64,000 nt of DNA from Pseudomonadota bacterium (lineage in GTDB: Bacteria; Bdellovibrionota; Bdellovibrionia; Bdellovibrionales; JACTMU01), in assembly GCA_014584465.1 (NCBI GenBank), contig JACTMU010000097.1, positions 22,683 to 86,682 on the forward strand, written 5' to 3'. How positions within the stretch are numbered: position 1 is the first letter of the stretch; the number at the start of each line of letters is the position of its first letter. Below are positions 35,751-44,178 of the stretch, in pieces. Made by a program: the position numbers and the translations under genes. A model generated the notes under the pieces. It did no database searches. It saw only the letters and a list, made by a program, of their open reading frames with translations, and was not told the origin of the DNA.

Positions 35751-36116
35751 TCAACTCTCCCTTTCAAACCCAAGTTCATTCCAGCGCATCATTCCTCCTG
35801 ACATATTATAAACCGAGGGGAACCCATTTTTCTGTGCGATCTGTGTCGCCTTCGCGGATCTCTTTCCGCTACGACAGATAAAGACAATGGTCCGATCTTT
35901 AGGAAGGAGATCGATCTTTCTCTCCAGTTCATCCAAAACGACAAGCTGAGAACCCGCAATGTGCCCGAGTTCCCCCACATACTCGTCCTGACCTCGAACA
36001 TCGACAAGATGAACTTGGGAGCTCACACCACGTACCTCCTCGGGAGAGACATCCATGACTCCATGAAGCTCATTGTTCTCTTGTGCCTTCTTAAAGTTTA
36101 CATATTGATTTTTCAT
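35751..36116 (-). CDS. Cytoplasmic rhodanese-like domain protein
   Basis: 121 residues, a single rhodanese domain without signal peptide. The active loop is CRSGKRSAKA, with the catalytic Cys in VFICRSG; VDVRGQDEYVGELGHIAGS supplies the substrate-site motif. About 18 N-terminal residues precede the domain. It is the upstream gene of a pair with the 5'-nucleotidase, with no gap between stop and start. Small rhodaneses transfer sulfane sulfur, but partners are unknown. This is the second rhodanese in the window; the other one is exported. Confidence 0.87.
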   Translation of the reverse strand: MKNQYVNFKKAQENNELHGVMDVSPEEVRGVSSQVHLVDVRGQDEYVGELGHIAGSQLVVLDELERKIDLLPKDRTIVFICRSGKRSAKATQIAQKNGFPSVYNMSGGMMRWNELGFERES

Positions 36117-36155
36117 ACACTCCTCATACGCCTATTGGCACTTCCATTCATTCGC

Positions 36156-36321
36156 GCACAAACACTATATTAGTGCTTGGCGCGAAACCTCATTTCGGTG
36201 AATTTGTCATAAGTTTTCCTTATACCTTCGTTGAGCCTCCTCGAGTTAGCGCCTCTGGCTAGCCCTTCTATGCAAATTCACTCGAAAGCAGGTTTCGTGC
36301 ACAAGCACTATATTATTGCTT
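36156..36321. repeat. Composite repeat module upstream of ribD: direct 23-bp repeats flanking an inverted 25-bp repeat
   Basis: Direct copies GCACAAACACTATATTAGTG and GCACAAGCACTATATTATTG (each continuing for CTT) lie at 36156-36178 and 36299-36321, with 21 of 23 bases identical. Just inside them, CGCGAAACCT...GTGAATTT (36181-36205) and its inverted counterpart (36274-36299) match at about 22 of 26 positions. The core CACTATATTAGTG is itself palindromic. The whole block fills most of the gap between the rhodanese gene and ribD. Confidence 0.7.
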
Positions 36322-36373
36322 TTTTTTGACCCTTCTGCAAAATGAATGCAAAGGCATAGGGTGGGATAGACAG

Positions 36374-37501
36374 ATGGACCGTGTGAAACTCTCTTCAGTT
36401 GAGGCCATGCAATTGGCCATTGGCGAAGCTAAGAAGGGTTTTGGATTTGTCTCCCCCAATCCACCGGTTGGCTGCGTCATTCTAGATCGAGAGGGATATC
36501 TCTTGTCTAAGGGGTACCACCACCAATGCGGAGCTGCTCATGCCGAAATTGACGCATTAAGTAACTTAACTTCTCTCGATCTTCTCAATGGAGCCCACCT
36601 CTACGTCACACTTGAACCCTGTGCACATGAGGGTCGGACCCCATCTTGTGCCAAACATCTTGTAAAACTTCCACTTGCTTCGGTGACATTTGGTCTGATT
36701 GATCCCAATCCGATGGTCTCTGGTCAAGGAGTTGAGATTCTTAAAACTCAACTTAGAGTCCACCAACTTCTTGAGTTGGAAGATGAGCTAAGAGAACTTA
36801 TGGAAATCTATTTTCTCAACATGAAAGAGCAGATTCCTTTTGTCGCACTGAAAATTGCGACCACTCTTGATGGAATGATGGCGACCCGAAATCACCGTGG
36901 TCGTCAGATCTCGGGCACGAAGTCGATGCGTATGAACCACCTTTTAAGAGGATTTTACGATGCCATTCTCATTGGAAGAAAAACCTACGAATCAGATAAC
37001 CCATTTCTTAACATTCGCCACCCCCGATTTCCCTCCAAATCCAACAAGGTCGTCATCTTAGACCCTGAAGGAAAATCATTGGACACTTTGAAAAGCTCAA
37101 ATATCACCTCATGTCACCATAAAGAGGATGTCATCGTGGTGCTTGATCCAAAGAGTTATGGTGAACGACAGGGCTCTGCCCCGTTTCATTTGATTTGTGC
37201 TTCAAAAAGAGAGGGTGGAACATTGAACCTTCGTGAACTCTTGAGACAACTCTTTCGACTGGGTGTTTGCTCACTCTTTGTAGAAGGTGGAAGTCACACC
37301 CTTTCGGCATTCTTAAACGAGAGACTTTTTCATCGACTCTACCTTTTTCAGGCCTCAAAAATTCTCGGGGGAGTCAATGGGCTTTCCTGGACGGAAAAAC
37401 TCCTGGTGGAGGATCTCAATCAAACCATTGAACTTGATCACTTGAAATTCAGACGCCTGGATCAAGATCTTTTTCTGACGGCCGTCCCGAAGGAGCCTTA
37501 A
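36374..37501 (+). CDS. ribD: Bifunctional riboflavin deaminase/reductase RibD
   Basis: 375 residues from the ATG at 36374 (the track start is a TTG 48 bp earlier). The N-terminal deaminase domain has the zinc motifs HAEIDAL and LEPCAHEGRTPSC. The C-terminal reductase has VALKIATTLDGMMATRNHRG and VEGGSHTLSAF. The enzyme performs the second and third steps of riboflavin synthesis. ribB, ribE and ribH do not follow; the gene is alone and its 3' end overlaps the convergent trmJ by 53 bp. No FMN riboswitch is seen upstream. Instead the composite repeat module occupies the control region. Confidence 0.95.
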   Translation: MDRVKLSSVEAMQLAIGEAKKGFGFVSPNPPVGCVILDREGYLLSKGYHHQCGAAHAEIDALSNLTSLDLLNGAHLYVTLEPCAHEGRTPSCAKHLVKLPLASVTFGLIDPNPMVSGQGVEILKTQLRVHQLLELEDELRELMEIYFLNMKEQIPFVALKIATTLDGMMATRNHRGRQISGTKSMRMNHLLRGFYDAILIGRKTYESDNPFLNIRHPRFPSKSNKVVILDPEGKSLDTLKSSNITSCHHKEDVIVVLDPKSYGERQGSAPFHLICASKREGGTLNLRELLRQLFRLGVCSLFVEGGSHTLSAFLNERLFHRLYLFQASKILGGVNGLSWTEKLLVEDLNQTIELDHLKFRRLDQDLFLTAVPKEP

Positions 37502-38252
37502 CCTTAGATCCAGTCGAATAGTTGAGTTTGCGAATCGTTTGGCGAACCACAACGTGAAAGATTCGAAGCTCTTTGACCGAAGGATGATTGCCTAACAAGA
37601 GTCGTTTGAGTACTTTGAAAGCATTCATACGTCTAGCCGATAGATCAAATCCGAGAGCGTCCAGCCACTGCCGAAGCGATTCATCAGGAAAGTACTTCGG
37701 GCGAAGGCGTTTCACCAAATCCACAGAAGAAGCCTTTTCCACCTCTTTCTTACTTTTATTTGTCCTGATTGAAAAATTCTTAAAGACAAACAGCGAGAGG
37801 AGCACCGCCTGTGGCAAACTCAAACTCCTAAATTCTCCATAAACAGGAAGTTCGCAAAGCGCATGAAGATCCTCCACATCATTGGCAGAAAGTCCATGAT
37901 CTTCGGGGCCAAAAAAGAGATACATCGGCAAAGAGTGTTCCTCGAAGATTTGAGGCACACTTTCAAGATATCTTTCAAATTCAAAATTCTTCTCAACCAA
38001 ACGAGATCGAGCCGAGAAGCCTATTCGAACACCCTCACCCTCCCTCTCATAGAATTCACGAAGAGTTGGATAGGTGATCAAACCCTCAAGTGGTTCAACT
38101 CCACCTGCGGCTCCTTTTCGAGCCTCTCCATCAATCATGCACTGTGGTTCCACCAATATGAGTCTCTTGACCCCCATATTGGACATTGCACGAGAGGTTC
38201 GACCGACATTGCCCGAATACTTAGTGCGAACCAAAACAACGTTAAGATCCAT
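37449..38252 (-). CDS. trmJ: SpoU/TrmH-family RNA methyltransferase, TrmJ-like
   Basis: 267 residues. The SPOUT motifs are NVGRTSRAMSNMG (motif 1, near residue 15), FFGPEDHGLSANDV (motif 2) and LSLPQAVLLSLFVF (motif 3). N-terminal placement of the catalytic domain and a C-terminal helical extension fit TrmJ, which 2'-O-methylates residue 32 of tRNA anticodon loops, better than RlmB or TrmH. The basic C-terminal tail overlaps ribD on the other strand. It is the last gene of an operon following hldD with a 1-bp gap, and the HD-domain gene further up. Confidence 0.82.
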   Translation of the reverse strand: MDLNVVLVRTKYSGNVGRTSRAMSNMGVKRLILVEPQCMIDGEARKGAAGGVEPLEGLITYPTLREFYEREGEGVRIGFSARSRLVEKNFEFERYLESVPQIFEEHSLPMYLFFGPEDHGLSANDVEDLHALCELPVYGEFRSLSLPQAVLLSLFVFKNFSIRTNKSKKEVEKASSVDLVKRLRPKYFPDESLRQWLDALGFDLSARRMNAFKVLKRLLLGNHPSVKELRIFHVVVRQTIRKLNYSTGSKVKAPSGRPSEKDLDPGV

Positions 38253-38253
38253 T

Positions 38254-39213
38254 CTAAATCTGCTTGGGTCCCTGAAGAAGGTAGTTCTTCACATAATCGT
38301 CCACGCCCGCCTCCAAACTCCACGAAGGGTTCATTCCCACCCTCTGACTCTTCGTCATGTCTGCCTGAGTGAAATACTGATACTGTTCACGAACCTCATC
38401 TGGCATGTCGATCCACTCGATCTTCATTGAAACGCCCATCGATGAAAAGACCGATCGAGCCAAATCAAGCCATGATCGTGCCTTTCCAAATCCCATATTG
38501 TAAATGCCCGACTGGGGCTTTTTTTCGATCAGCTTGAAGGTCCAATCCACGATGTCCTTAATGTAGATGAAGTCCCGAAGCTGCATTCCGTCCTGGTACT
38601 CTGGCCGATGAGAACGAAAGAGCCTCAAGGAACCCTTTTCACTGATCTGCTGATAGGCCTTGTAGACCACGCTCGACATCTCCCCCTTGTGATATTCACC
38701 AGGGCCAAAAACATTGAAATATCTTAAACCATACCATAAGGGTGGAACCTGAGACTGACTCAACGCCCATCGATCAAACTCGAGTTTCGACTCACCATAA
38801 GGGTTGAGGGCTCTAAGCTCTTGCACATTGGTCTCATCACTAAATCCCTTGGATCCATCACCATAAACAGATGCGCTGCTGGCGTAGATCAGAGGAACTC
38901 CATGTTCGGAACACCATTGAAAAAGGAGTGCTGAAAAGTCGGTGTTGTTCTCCTTTAAAAAGATCCGATCTCTCTCTGTGGTGCTTGAACAAGCACCAAT
39001 ATGAAACAAAACATCCACATCCGGAAGGTAAGAAAGGTACTCCAAGAGCTCTTCTTTCTTCAAAAAGCTCTCATACTTCCTCATCTGGAGAGGTTCGGGA
39101 CGTTCTGTAGGCGATATGGTGTCCACTGCAACAATGTTGTGGAAGCCTCTTTGGTTTAGACCCCATACAATTGCACTACCAATAAAGCCGTTTGCACCCG
39201 TTACAATGTACAT
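38254..39213 (-). CDS. hldD: ADP-L-glycero-D-manno-heptose 6-epimerase
   Basis: 319 residues, extended short-chain dehydrogenase fold. NAD(P)-binding motif TGANGFIGSAI at the N-terminus, HIGACSSTTERD, and the active-site Ser/Tyr/Lys triad in YASSASVYGDG and NPYGESKLEFD are typical of HldD. It makes the last nucleotide-sugar precursor of inner-core heptose, so an LPS with a heptose core is expected. Genes of the rest of the heptose pathway are not in the window. It sits between an HD-domain gene (9-bp gap) and trmJ (1-bp gap). Confidence 0.92.
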   Translation of the reverse strand: MYIVTGANGFIGSAIVWGLNQRGFHNIVAVDTISPTERPEPLQMRKYESFLKKEELLEYLSYLPDVDVLFHIGACSSTTERDRIFLKENNTDFSALLFQWCSEHGVPLIYASSASVYGDGSKGFSDETNVQELRALNPYGESKLEFDRWALSQSQVPPLWYGLRYFNVFGPGEYHKGEMSSVVYKAYQQISEKGSLRLFRSHRPEYQDGMQLRDFIYIKDIVDWTFKLIEKKPQSGIYNMGFGKARSWLDLARSVFSSMGVSMKIEWIDMPDEVREQYQYFTQADMTKSQRVGMNPSWSLEAGVDDYVKNYLLQGPKQI

Positions 39214-39222
39214 CCGTTTCTC

Positions 39223-39873
39223 TCAGTCATCTTGGCGTTTACCAAGAACATTCCCCCCAAAATAACCCTTTTGGGACGCAAGCTCAACAAGACGATGGGC
39301 GAAGTCACTGATTTCAGCTGATGATTTCTCCCACGTCCTATTCATCTCATAAACTCGATCAGGAGTCACATCATGATTCCTCCAGCTGTAACCTTCATTC
39401 AAAAAATTGCTTAAAAGAGGCTGCAATCGATCAAGTCCCCTCACAAACTTTGCCTCTGAACTTTCTCCTCCTTCGAAATCCTCCCAAATCTCCACAAATA
39501 GGCCTCGTTCCTTCTCGGGCAACAGCCCAAAAATTCTCTCTGCCGCCTCTTTCTCCCTTTTCAACTTCTCCTCAAGGTTCCGTACGTAGATGCACTCATC
39601 GCCCGCATCAATTTCCACAATGTCATGAATCAGGGCCATCTTCATCGCTCGTTCAAGGTTGATCGGGTCGGTTGCGCAGTCCGAAAGAACCAGAACCATG
39701 AGCGCAAGATGCCAGGAGTGTTCAGCTGAGTTTTCGTGTCGTTTTTCATGATAGTTTAGGGTTTGGCGTAAAACAGTCTTGAGTTTGTCAATCTCACAAA
39801 TGAACCTCAACCTCTTCCAGAGCTCCCCCTCTGCTAAACTTTCAAGATCGTTCATCTTTACTTTGACATCCAC
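39223..39873 (-). CDS. HD-domain hydrolase, YfbR/5'-deoxynucleotidase-like
   Basis: 216 residues with an HD metal site: HENSAEHSWHLALMVLVLSD followed by ALIHDIVEIDAGD. The spacing and the terminal helix pattern are those of the YfbR/COG1896 group, which dephosphorylates deoxyribonucleoside 5'-monophosphates. It is probably the first or second gene of the leftward set ending in trmJ. The adjacent TetR gene ends 32 bp upstream, so the regulator might share a transcript with it. Confidence 0.83.
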   Translation of the reverse strand: MDVKVKMNDLESLAEGELWKRLRFICEIDKLKTVLRQTLNYHEKRHENSAEHSWHLALMVLVLSDCATDPINLERAMKMALIHDIVEIDAGDECIYVRNLEEKLKREKEAAERIFGLLPEKERGLFVEIWEDFEGGESSEAKFVRGLDRLQPLLSNFLNEGYSWRNHDVTPDRVYEMNRTWEKSSAEISDFAHRLVELASQKGYFGGNVLGKRQDD

Positions 39874-39904
39874 TTTCCATCCCTCAACCTATGTTTTCCT
39901 GCAG

Positions 39905-40597
39905 CTAAAAAGAATCGCTTTTATCCGGGATCAGCATTCTTTTGAGTTGCAAAAAGAGCTGCTCCTTTCTCTCTTTCAATGCATTTTCGGACCATGGTTC
40001 CTGACGAATCATCTTTCTCATCGTCTCGGCATAAGCAAAATAGAAGGTCGCCGCCCCCATAAAGGTGATGATAAAGTGAGCTGGCGAAAGCTGAGAATCA
40101 ATGATCCCACGCTTTTGAGAGACGCGAATCAGCTCTTCGATTCTCCCAAAGATCGGAGCACGCGCCTGGTCCCAAATGCCAATTCCCATTGCTCCACCGA
40201 GAAGCCCATCCCACATAAGAAGTCTAACAAACTCACGATGGCTGATTAAAAACTCGAAAAACCCATCCAGAGTCATGAAAAGAAGCTTTCGATCATCCAC
40301 ATCGCTTGCCTCAAAATTCCCCTCCAGAGCTTTTCCCATCCACTTATGCATATCCTCCCACTGCTGAGTCAACACGGCTCGATAGAGCCCATCCTTGTCA
40401 CCAAAGTAGTGGTAGATCATTCTCTTGTTGACGCCAGAATCCTCCAATATCTTACTGATGGAGCCCCCGACAAAACCATGCTCTGAAAATATCTTCGTGG
40501 CTGTGGCCAAAAGGGTTGCCTTCGTTCGGTCTGGATCCCTTCTTCGCGGCGACGTGTCTCGATCCGCGGTTCTCTTTTTCTTTTCTACCTTGGCCAT
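39905..40597 (-). CDS. TetR family transcriptional regulator
   Basis: 230 residues from the ATG at 40597 (track start is a TTG two codons earlier). After a basic N-terminal extension (KKKRTADRDTSPRRRDPDRTK) comes the TetR DNA-binding domain: LLATATKIFSEHGFVGGSIS and the recognition helix VNKRMIYHYFGDKDGLYRAV. The C-terminal domain is long and hydrophobic (DGFFEFLISHREFVRLLMWDGLLGG), able to bind a small ligand. A palindrome in the promoter spacer just upstream suggests self-repression, and the transcript may start at the ATG. Targets besides itself could include the following HD-hldD-trmJ genes. Confidence 0.93.
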   Translation of the reverse strand: MAKVEKKKRTADRDTSPRRRDPDRTKATLLATATKIFSEHGFVGGSISKILEDSGVNKRMIYHYFGDKDGLYRAVLTQQWEDMHKWMGKALEGNFEASDVDDRKLLFMTLDGFFEFLISHREFVRLLMWDGLLGGAMGIGIWDQARAPIFGRIEELIRVSQKRGIIDSQLSPAHFIITFMGAATFYFAYAETMRKMIRQEPWSENALKERKEQLFLQLKRMLIPDKSDSF

Positions 40598-40603
40598 AAT
40601 CAA

Positions 40604-40632
40604 TAAGTATCCGCTCGGTTACTAGATGTCAA
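40604..40632 (-). promoter_or_regulatory. TetR gene promoter with embedded operator
   Basis: On the minus strand TTGACA and TACTTA are separated by 17 bp. The 18-bp near-palindrome AGTAACCGAGCGGATACT (40606-40623, 7 of 8 arm positions pairing) occupies the spacer and the -10. The predicted start, about 7 bp after the -10, coincides with the ATG at 40597, so the mRNA would be leaderless. Confidence 0.65.
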
Positions 40633-40762
40633 TTTGGACCGCCCCTTCGCCCAGCACGGACTTGATTTACGCTCGTCATTTGCCTGGCCCCCCTCCACTC
40701 CTCCAGGGACGTCCTTACCCATAGAGGAAATGGTCGAGCCCAGAAGAACGCCATGTGCCTGA

Positions 40763-40804
40763 TTCTACAGCTCGGATCTCAATCTACAACCCGGATCGGA
40801 AACC
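40763..40804 (+). repeat. Two partial tandem copies of the dispersed repeat motif
   Basis: TACAGCTCGGATCTCAATC is followed directly by TACAACCCGGATCGGAAAC. The second shares TACAACCCGGATC-like bases with copies C and D. The similarity is partial. They lie between the hypothetical gene at 40818 and the TetR control region. Confidence 0.35.
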
Positions 40805-40817
40805 AATGGTTCAACCA

Positions 40818-41984
40818 CTAGAAAATAGACTGCACCAACGATTGATGGTGTCGATAAGCTTTTTGCAAACTTCTGGGTTTGATCAGAAGCTTAATAAGAA
40901 GCCTCTCTCCAATTGGATTCCTGAAAAAAGATCCTAACTCATGAAACGGCTCTTTCTGCGTCGTGCACGGCTCCTCCTTTACGATGCAAGGATGAGAGCG
41001 AATCTCTGCCATTAGAGCGTGATACCTGTTCAAGGTTCGATTCGGTTGATAGATCAAGCCTCCAGAACGATTGAGCAGTGCAATCCAAAGCTGATCCCAA
41101 AATGAGGGTGTTCTGGAGTCCATCTGGATCAAATCAAATTCCCTAAACAAAAATCCAAGAGGTCTCGTTAACAAATTCATTACGGCTCGAGCTTCATAGA
41201 AAAGAGAGACGTCCAACAACTCCTCGAAATCCACATTCAATCTAAGAGCCTTATGATCATCAAGTTTCAACAGGTCTTGCATTCGTGGCTCTTTCACTAT
41301 GGCCTCATTCAAGAACTGACGTTGCTGATGAAGAATCACGAGATCCACAAATAAACGCACCAAAGGTCCTGGGTACCTGATGGACTCCGAGGTAAACTTA
41401 AAAATGGGTACGAGTTCTTTTACCACCTGGCCCAATTGACCTTCATAAAAGAGATAATTGAACTGCAAACGCTTTAACCGATCGGCTAAAATCAATGTGG
41501 TGATCGGATATGGTACGCGATCATCCTCAACGAGATCCGATCCCTCAGACCCAAATTCAACCAATCGACTGTAGCGCTCCAGAGCCAGCTTGTGCCGCTC
41601 AAGGATTGTCTTGATCTCCCCCTTGTGCTCATTGAACTCACTCTCTTCACAGAGTCCCATCCCAACACAAAAGGTTGTGTCTTGAAAGGTGAAAAGATCC
41701 TCATCGTCATTAGGAAACTCTACTGATTCCGAAGAGAGCAAAGAGCTTTGAATTCGCGAATGGATCTTGGAACCCTCTACAAGAGGATCACTCTCCCTTC
41801 CCACTTTGAATCCAAGTAAATATTTGAATCCCTCAACAGCTTCTTTGGGCGGAGACGCAACCTTTGAATTCAAGAGCGCTTGGGATTCTTGACTTAAATC
41901 CTCGTCGCCAAGATTGAAGGCAATCACAACAAGGGGTAACAGCACAAGTGGAGTCAAAAAAATCCAAAGAAGACGCTTCCTCAT
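40818..41984 (-). CDS. Hypothetical exported or membrane-anchored protein
   Basis: 388 residues with one N-terminal hydrophobic segment (LLWIFLTPLVLLPLVVIAF) that may be a signal anchor. The rest is mostly helical, with Leu-rich stretches (LVRLFVDLVILHQQRQFL) and two pairs of cysteines (FCVGMGLC, CIVKEEPC). I do not recognise a family. It overlaps the TlpA-like gene by 4 bp, so it is the last gene of the transcription unit that comes out of the alpha ribosomal operon. A periplasmic protein working with the thioredoxin-like partner is possible, given the paired cysteines, but this is speculation. Confidence 0.7.
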   Translation of the reverse strand: MRKRLLWIFLTPLVLLPLVVIAFNLGDEDLSQESQALLNSKVASPPKEAVEGFKYLLGFKVGRESDPLVEGSKIHSRIQSSLLSSESVEFPNDDEDLFTFQDTTFCVGMGLCEESEFNEHKGEIKTILERHKLALERYSRLVEFGSEGSDLVEDDRVPYPITTLILADRLKRLQFNYLFYEGQLGQVVKELVPIFKFTSESIRYPGPLVRLFVDLVILHQQRQFLNEAIVKEPRMQDLLKLDDHKALRLNVDFEELLDVSLFYEARAVMNLLTRPLGFLFREFDLIQMDSRTPSFWDQLWIALLNRSGGLIYQPNRTLNRYHALMAEIRSHPCIVKEEPCTTQKEPFHELGSFFRNPIGERLLIKLLIKPRSLQKAYRHHQSLVQSIF

Positions 41985-42646
41985 GGTGTCCCAACGACTC
42001 CCTTCATAAAATCAAGAACAGCTTCATGGTCCCAGCTCTCAAGACCCACGATCTTTCGATGAAGCTTAAGATCGCGGTTCACGATGTAACTCTCAGGAAG
42101 TTTTAAGGTTCCAAACATCTTGGCTACAGTGAAGGCTGGGTCCCAAAGAATATGAACATTCTCTCTATGGCCGTCAAATGCAGATAGAAAGTTTTGAATA
42201 TCATTAAGATCGGTATCAGAGGATATGGCCACCAGCTGGACCTCACCCTTGAAGTGGTCCACCAATCTCAACATAGAGGGAAACTCGCGAACACAAGGGT
42301 CACACCAGGTTGCCCAAAAGTTGACAATCAACACCTTCCCTTTAACCTGATCAAGGTGAAAGACTCTCGACTCGATGTCTTTTAATTCAAACTCGGGGAT
42401 CCCTTCACGCTCCATCTTTTTGATGAGCTCAAGTGGACCCTCTTTGGGGGGAATCTTACCAAAGAACTGATACCAGGTACCTAGGGCAATCAGCCCCAGA
42501 ATCAAAACAAAAATGGCTGTACGTATATAGGATTCTCTAATGGGCGCCTTCTCGATCAAGGTGCTGGTCCGGTCTATCTCTGAGCCGCCCAAGATACTCT
42601 TCGCGCCTGAGTTTGAAGCTGATTGAGTCTCTTCCTCTTCTTCCAC
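41981..42646 (-). CDS. TlpA-like membrane-anchored thiol-disulfide oxidoreductase
   Basis: About 221 residues. A short cytoplasmic segment and one membrane helix (TAIFVLILGLIALGTWYQFF) tether a periplasmic thioredoxin-fold domain with active site NFWATWCDPCVREFP. The cis-Pro region is LPESYIV. Such proteins keep cysteines of cytochromes reduced before haem attachment or serve in envelope thiol control, which would suit the many CXXCH proteins here. The track start (GTG at 42646) lies 73 bp inside rplQ and has no strong SD. TTG codons at 42592 and 42559 are alternatives. It overlaps the next gene by 4 bp. Confidence 0.85.
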   Translation of the reverse strand: MEEEEETQSASNSGAKSILGGSEIDRTSTLIEKAPIRESYIRTAIFVLILGLIALGTWYQFFGKIPPKEGPLELIKKMEREGIPEFELKDIESRVFHLDQVKGKVLIVNFWATWCDPCVREFPSMLRLVDHFKGEVQLVAISSDTDLNDIQNFLSAFDGHRENVHILWDPAFTVAKMFGTLKLPESYIVNRDLKLHRKIVGLESWDHEAVLDFMKGVVGTP

Positions 42647-43077
42647 GCCTTGCGCTCAAGTTTCTTCTGATCAACGGCAGCCTCTTTCTGAGCTGAATCG
42701 CCCTCAGCAGCCGCAGCGGGTTTGTGATCTACAAACTCAATCATCGCCATCTCCGCACAATCACCGGGCCGATGCCCTACCTTGATGATTCGCGTGTAGC
42801 CACCTGGACGTTCGCGAAATCGTGGAGCCAAATCATTGATGATCGAAGTTACCGTGCTCTCATTCGGATATCGAGACAAAAGCACACGACGCGCATGAAG
42901 CGTCCCCTTCTTACCAAGAGTTACAGCCCTCTCAACATGACGACGAAGTTCCTTGGCCTTAACAACCGTGGTACGAATTCGCCCATGCTCAACCAAAGAG
43001 CTCACAAGCCCGCGAATAAGTGCCTTGCGCGGTCCCGACTTCCTTCCAAAATGACTGATATGCCTCTTGTGTCTCAT
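42574..43077 (-). CDS. rplQ: 50S ribosomal protein L17
   Basis: 167 residues. The L17 core is complete (MRHKRHISHFGRKSGPRKAL to MAMIEFVD). About 45 more residues follow, rich in Ala, Lys and Arg (ending RRVSWAAQR); this charged tail is longer than the one in E. coli and overlaps the start of the TlpA-like gene. It is the last ribosomal gene of the alpha operon, 31 bp after rpoA. Confidence 0.96.
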   Translation of the reverse strand: MRHKRHISHFGRKSGPRKALIRGLVSSLVEHGRIRTTVVKAKELRRHVERAVTLGKKGTLHARRVLLSRYPNESTVTSIINDLAPRFRERPGGYTRIIKVGHRPGDCAEMAMIEFVDHKPAAAAEGDSAQKEAAVDQKKLERKAWKKRKRLNQLQTQARRVSWAAQR

Positions 43078-43108
43078 TCTACTACCTCAATGCTCTCTGT
43101 AAAACATC

Positions 43109-44164
43109 CTAGGAATTGCCACCTGGGTCCTGCTGGTTATTCAATGCCCGACTTGCTGTATTGGGATCCCAACCGGGAGGAGGCCATCCGTCAATCTTCA
43201 TCCCCAAACCAAGACCCATTTCAGTTAAGATCTCTTTGATCTCGGTCAAAGATTTGCGACCAAAATTCTTTGTTTTTAACATCTCCGACTCACTTCGCAC
43301 CACAAGCTCGCCAATGAAGCGAATGTTGGCGTTCTTCAAGCAGTTCGCACTTCGAACAGAGAGTTCAAGATCTTCAACAGGGCGGAACAGATTCTCGTTA
43401 AGTTGAATCCCACCCTTTTCCACTCTCTCCTCTTGTGGCTCAATGTCCTCATCAAAGGTCAAAAAGATCTGAAGTTGCTCCTTCAAAATCTTTGAGGCCA
43501 ACGAGATGGACTCCTCAGGCTTCAAAGATCCATCGGTCCACACTTCGAGAGTCAACGAATCGTAGTCCGTCCTCTGCCCCACGCGTGCCGCTGAAACCAT
43601 GTAGTTAACCCTTCGAACCGGGCTATAGAGCGCATCGACCGGAATAAACCCGATGGGAAGATTCTTCTCTTGTTGATCGGCGGGAACATACCCTCGACCA
43701 AAAGTCACCTGAATCTCCATGTCCAACTTCCCACCCTCACCGATGGTGGCAATGTGCTGAGATGGGTTAAGAACCTGAACCTGATCGGTCATCTGAATGT
43801 CCGCAGCTGTTACAACACCAGGTCCAACTTTTGAGATCCTCAAAATCCGTGGTTCGGCATCGAACTTTTTGAACCGAACATGTTTCAAGTTCAAAATGAT
43901 ATCGGTGACATCCTCTACGACCTCTGGAACCGTGCTGAACTCGTGCAAAACTCCACCAATTCGGATGGCAGAAACTGCCGAACCCATCATTGAGCTCAGT
44001 AGAATTCTCCTCATCGAATTGCCAATCGTCTGGCCATAACCTTTTTCAAGTGGACGAATCAAAAATTTTCCATAGTCGTCACTCAAACTGTCACGATCAA
44101 CTTCAAAACCTCGTGGTCGAATAATATCGCGCCAAAATCTGTAATAGTGTTCCTGCATGTGCAC
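43109..44164 (-). CDS. rpoA: DNA-directed RNA polymerase subunit alpha
   Basis: About 351 residues with both domains: the assembly domain ([21 protein letters not shown]) and the C-terminal domain that contacts UP elements and activators ([20 protein letters not shown]). Alpha nucleates polymerase assembly. GGAGG overlaps the end of rpsD and favours the GTG at 44164; the ATG two codons later (44158) and the TTG at 44176 are alternatives. The tail after the C-terminal domain ([20 protein letters not shown]) is somewhat extended. Confidence 0.97.
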   Translation of the reverse strand: MHMQEHYYRFWRDIIRPRGFEVDRDSLSDDYGKFLIRPLEKGYGQTIGNSMRRILLSSMMGSAVSAIRIGGVLHEFSTVPEVVEDVTDIILNLKHVRFKKFDAEPRILRISKVGPGVVTAADIQMTDQVQVLNPSQHIATIGEGGKLDMEIQVTFGRGYVPADQQEKNLPIGFIPVDALYSPVRRVNYMVSAARVGQRTDYDSLTLEVWTDGSLKPEESISLASKILKEQLQIFLTFDEDIEPQEERVEKGGIQLNENLFRPVEDLELSVRSANCLKNANIRFIGELVVRSESEMLKTKNFGRKSLTEIKEILTEMGLGLGMKIDGWPPPGWDPNTASRALNNQQDPGGNS

Positions 44165-44178
44165 GCGTCCCTCCAATA

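Noticed and set aside
36117-36373. FMN riboswitch upstream of ribD
   Set aside because: The FMN element core (AGGGGCAGGGUGAAAUUCCC type) is absent.
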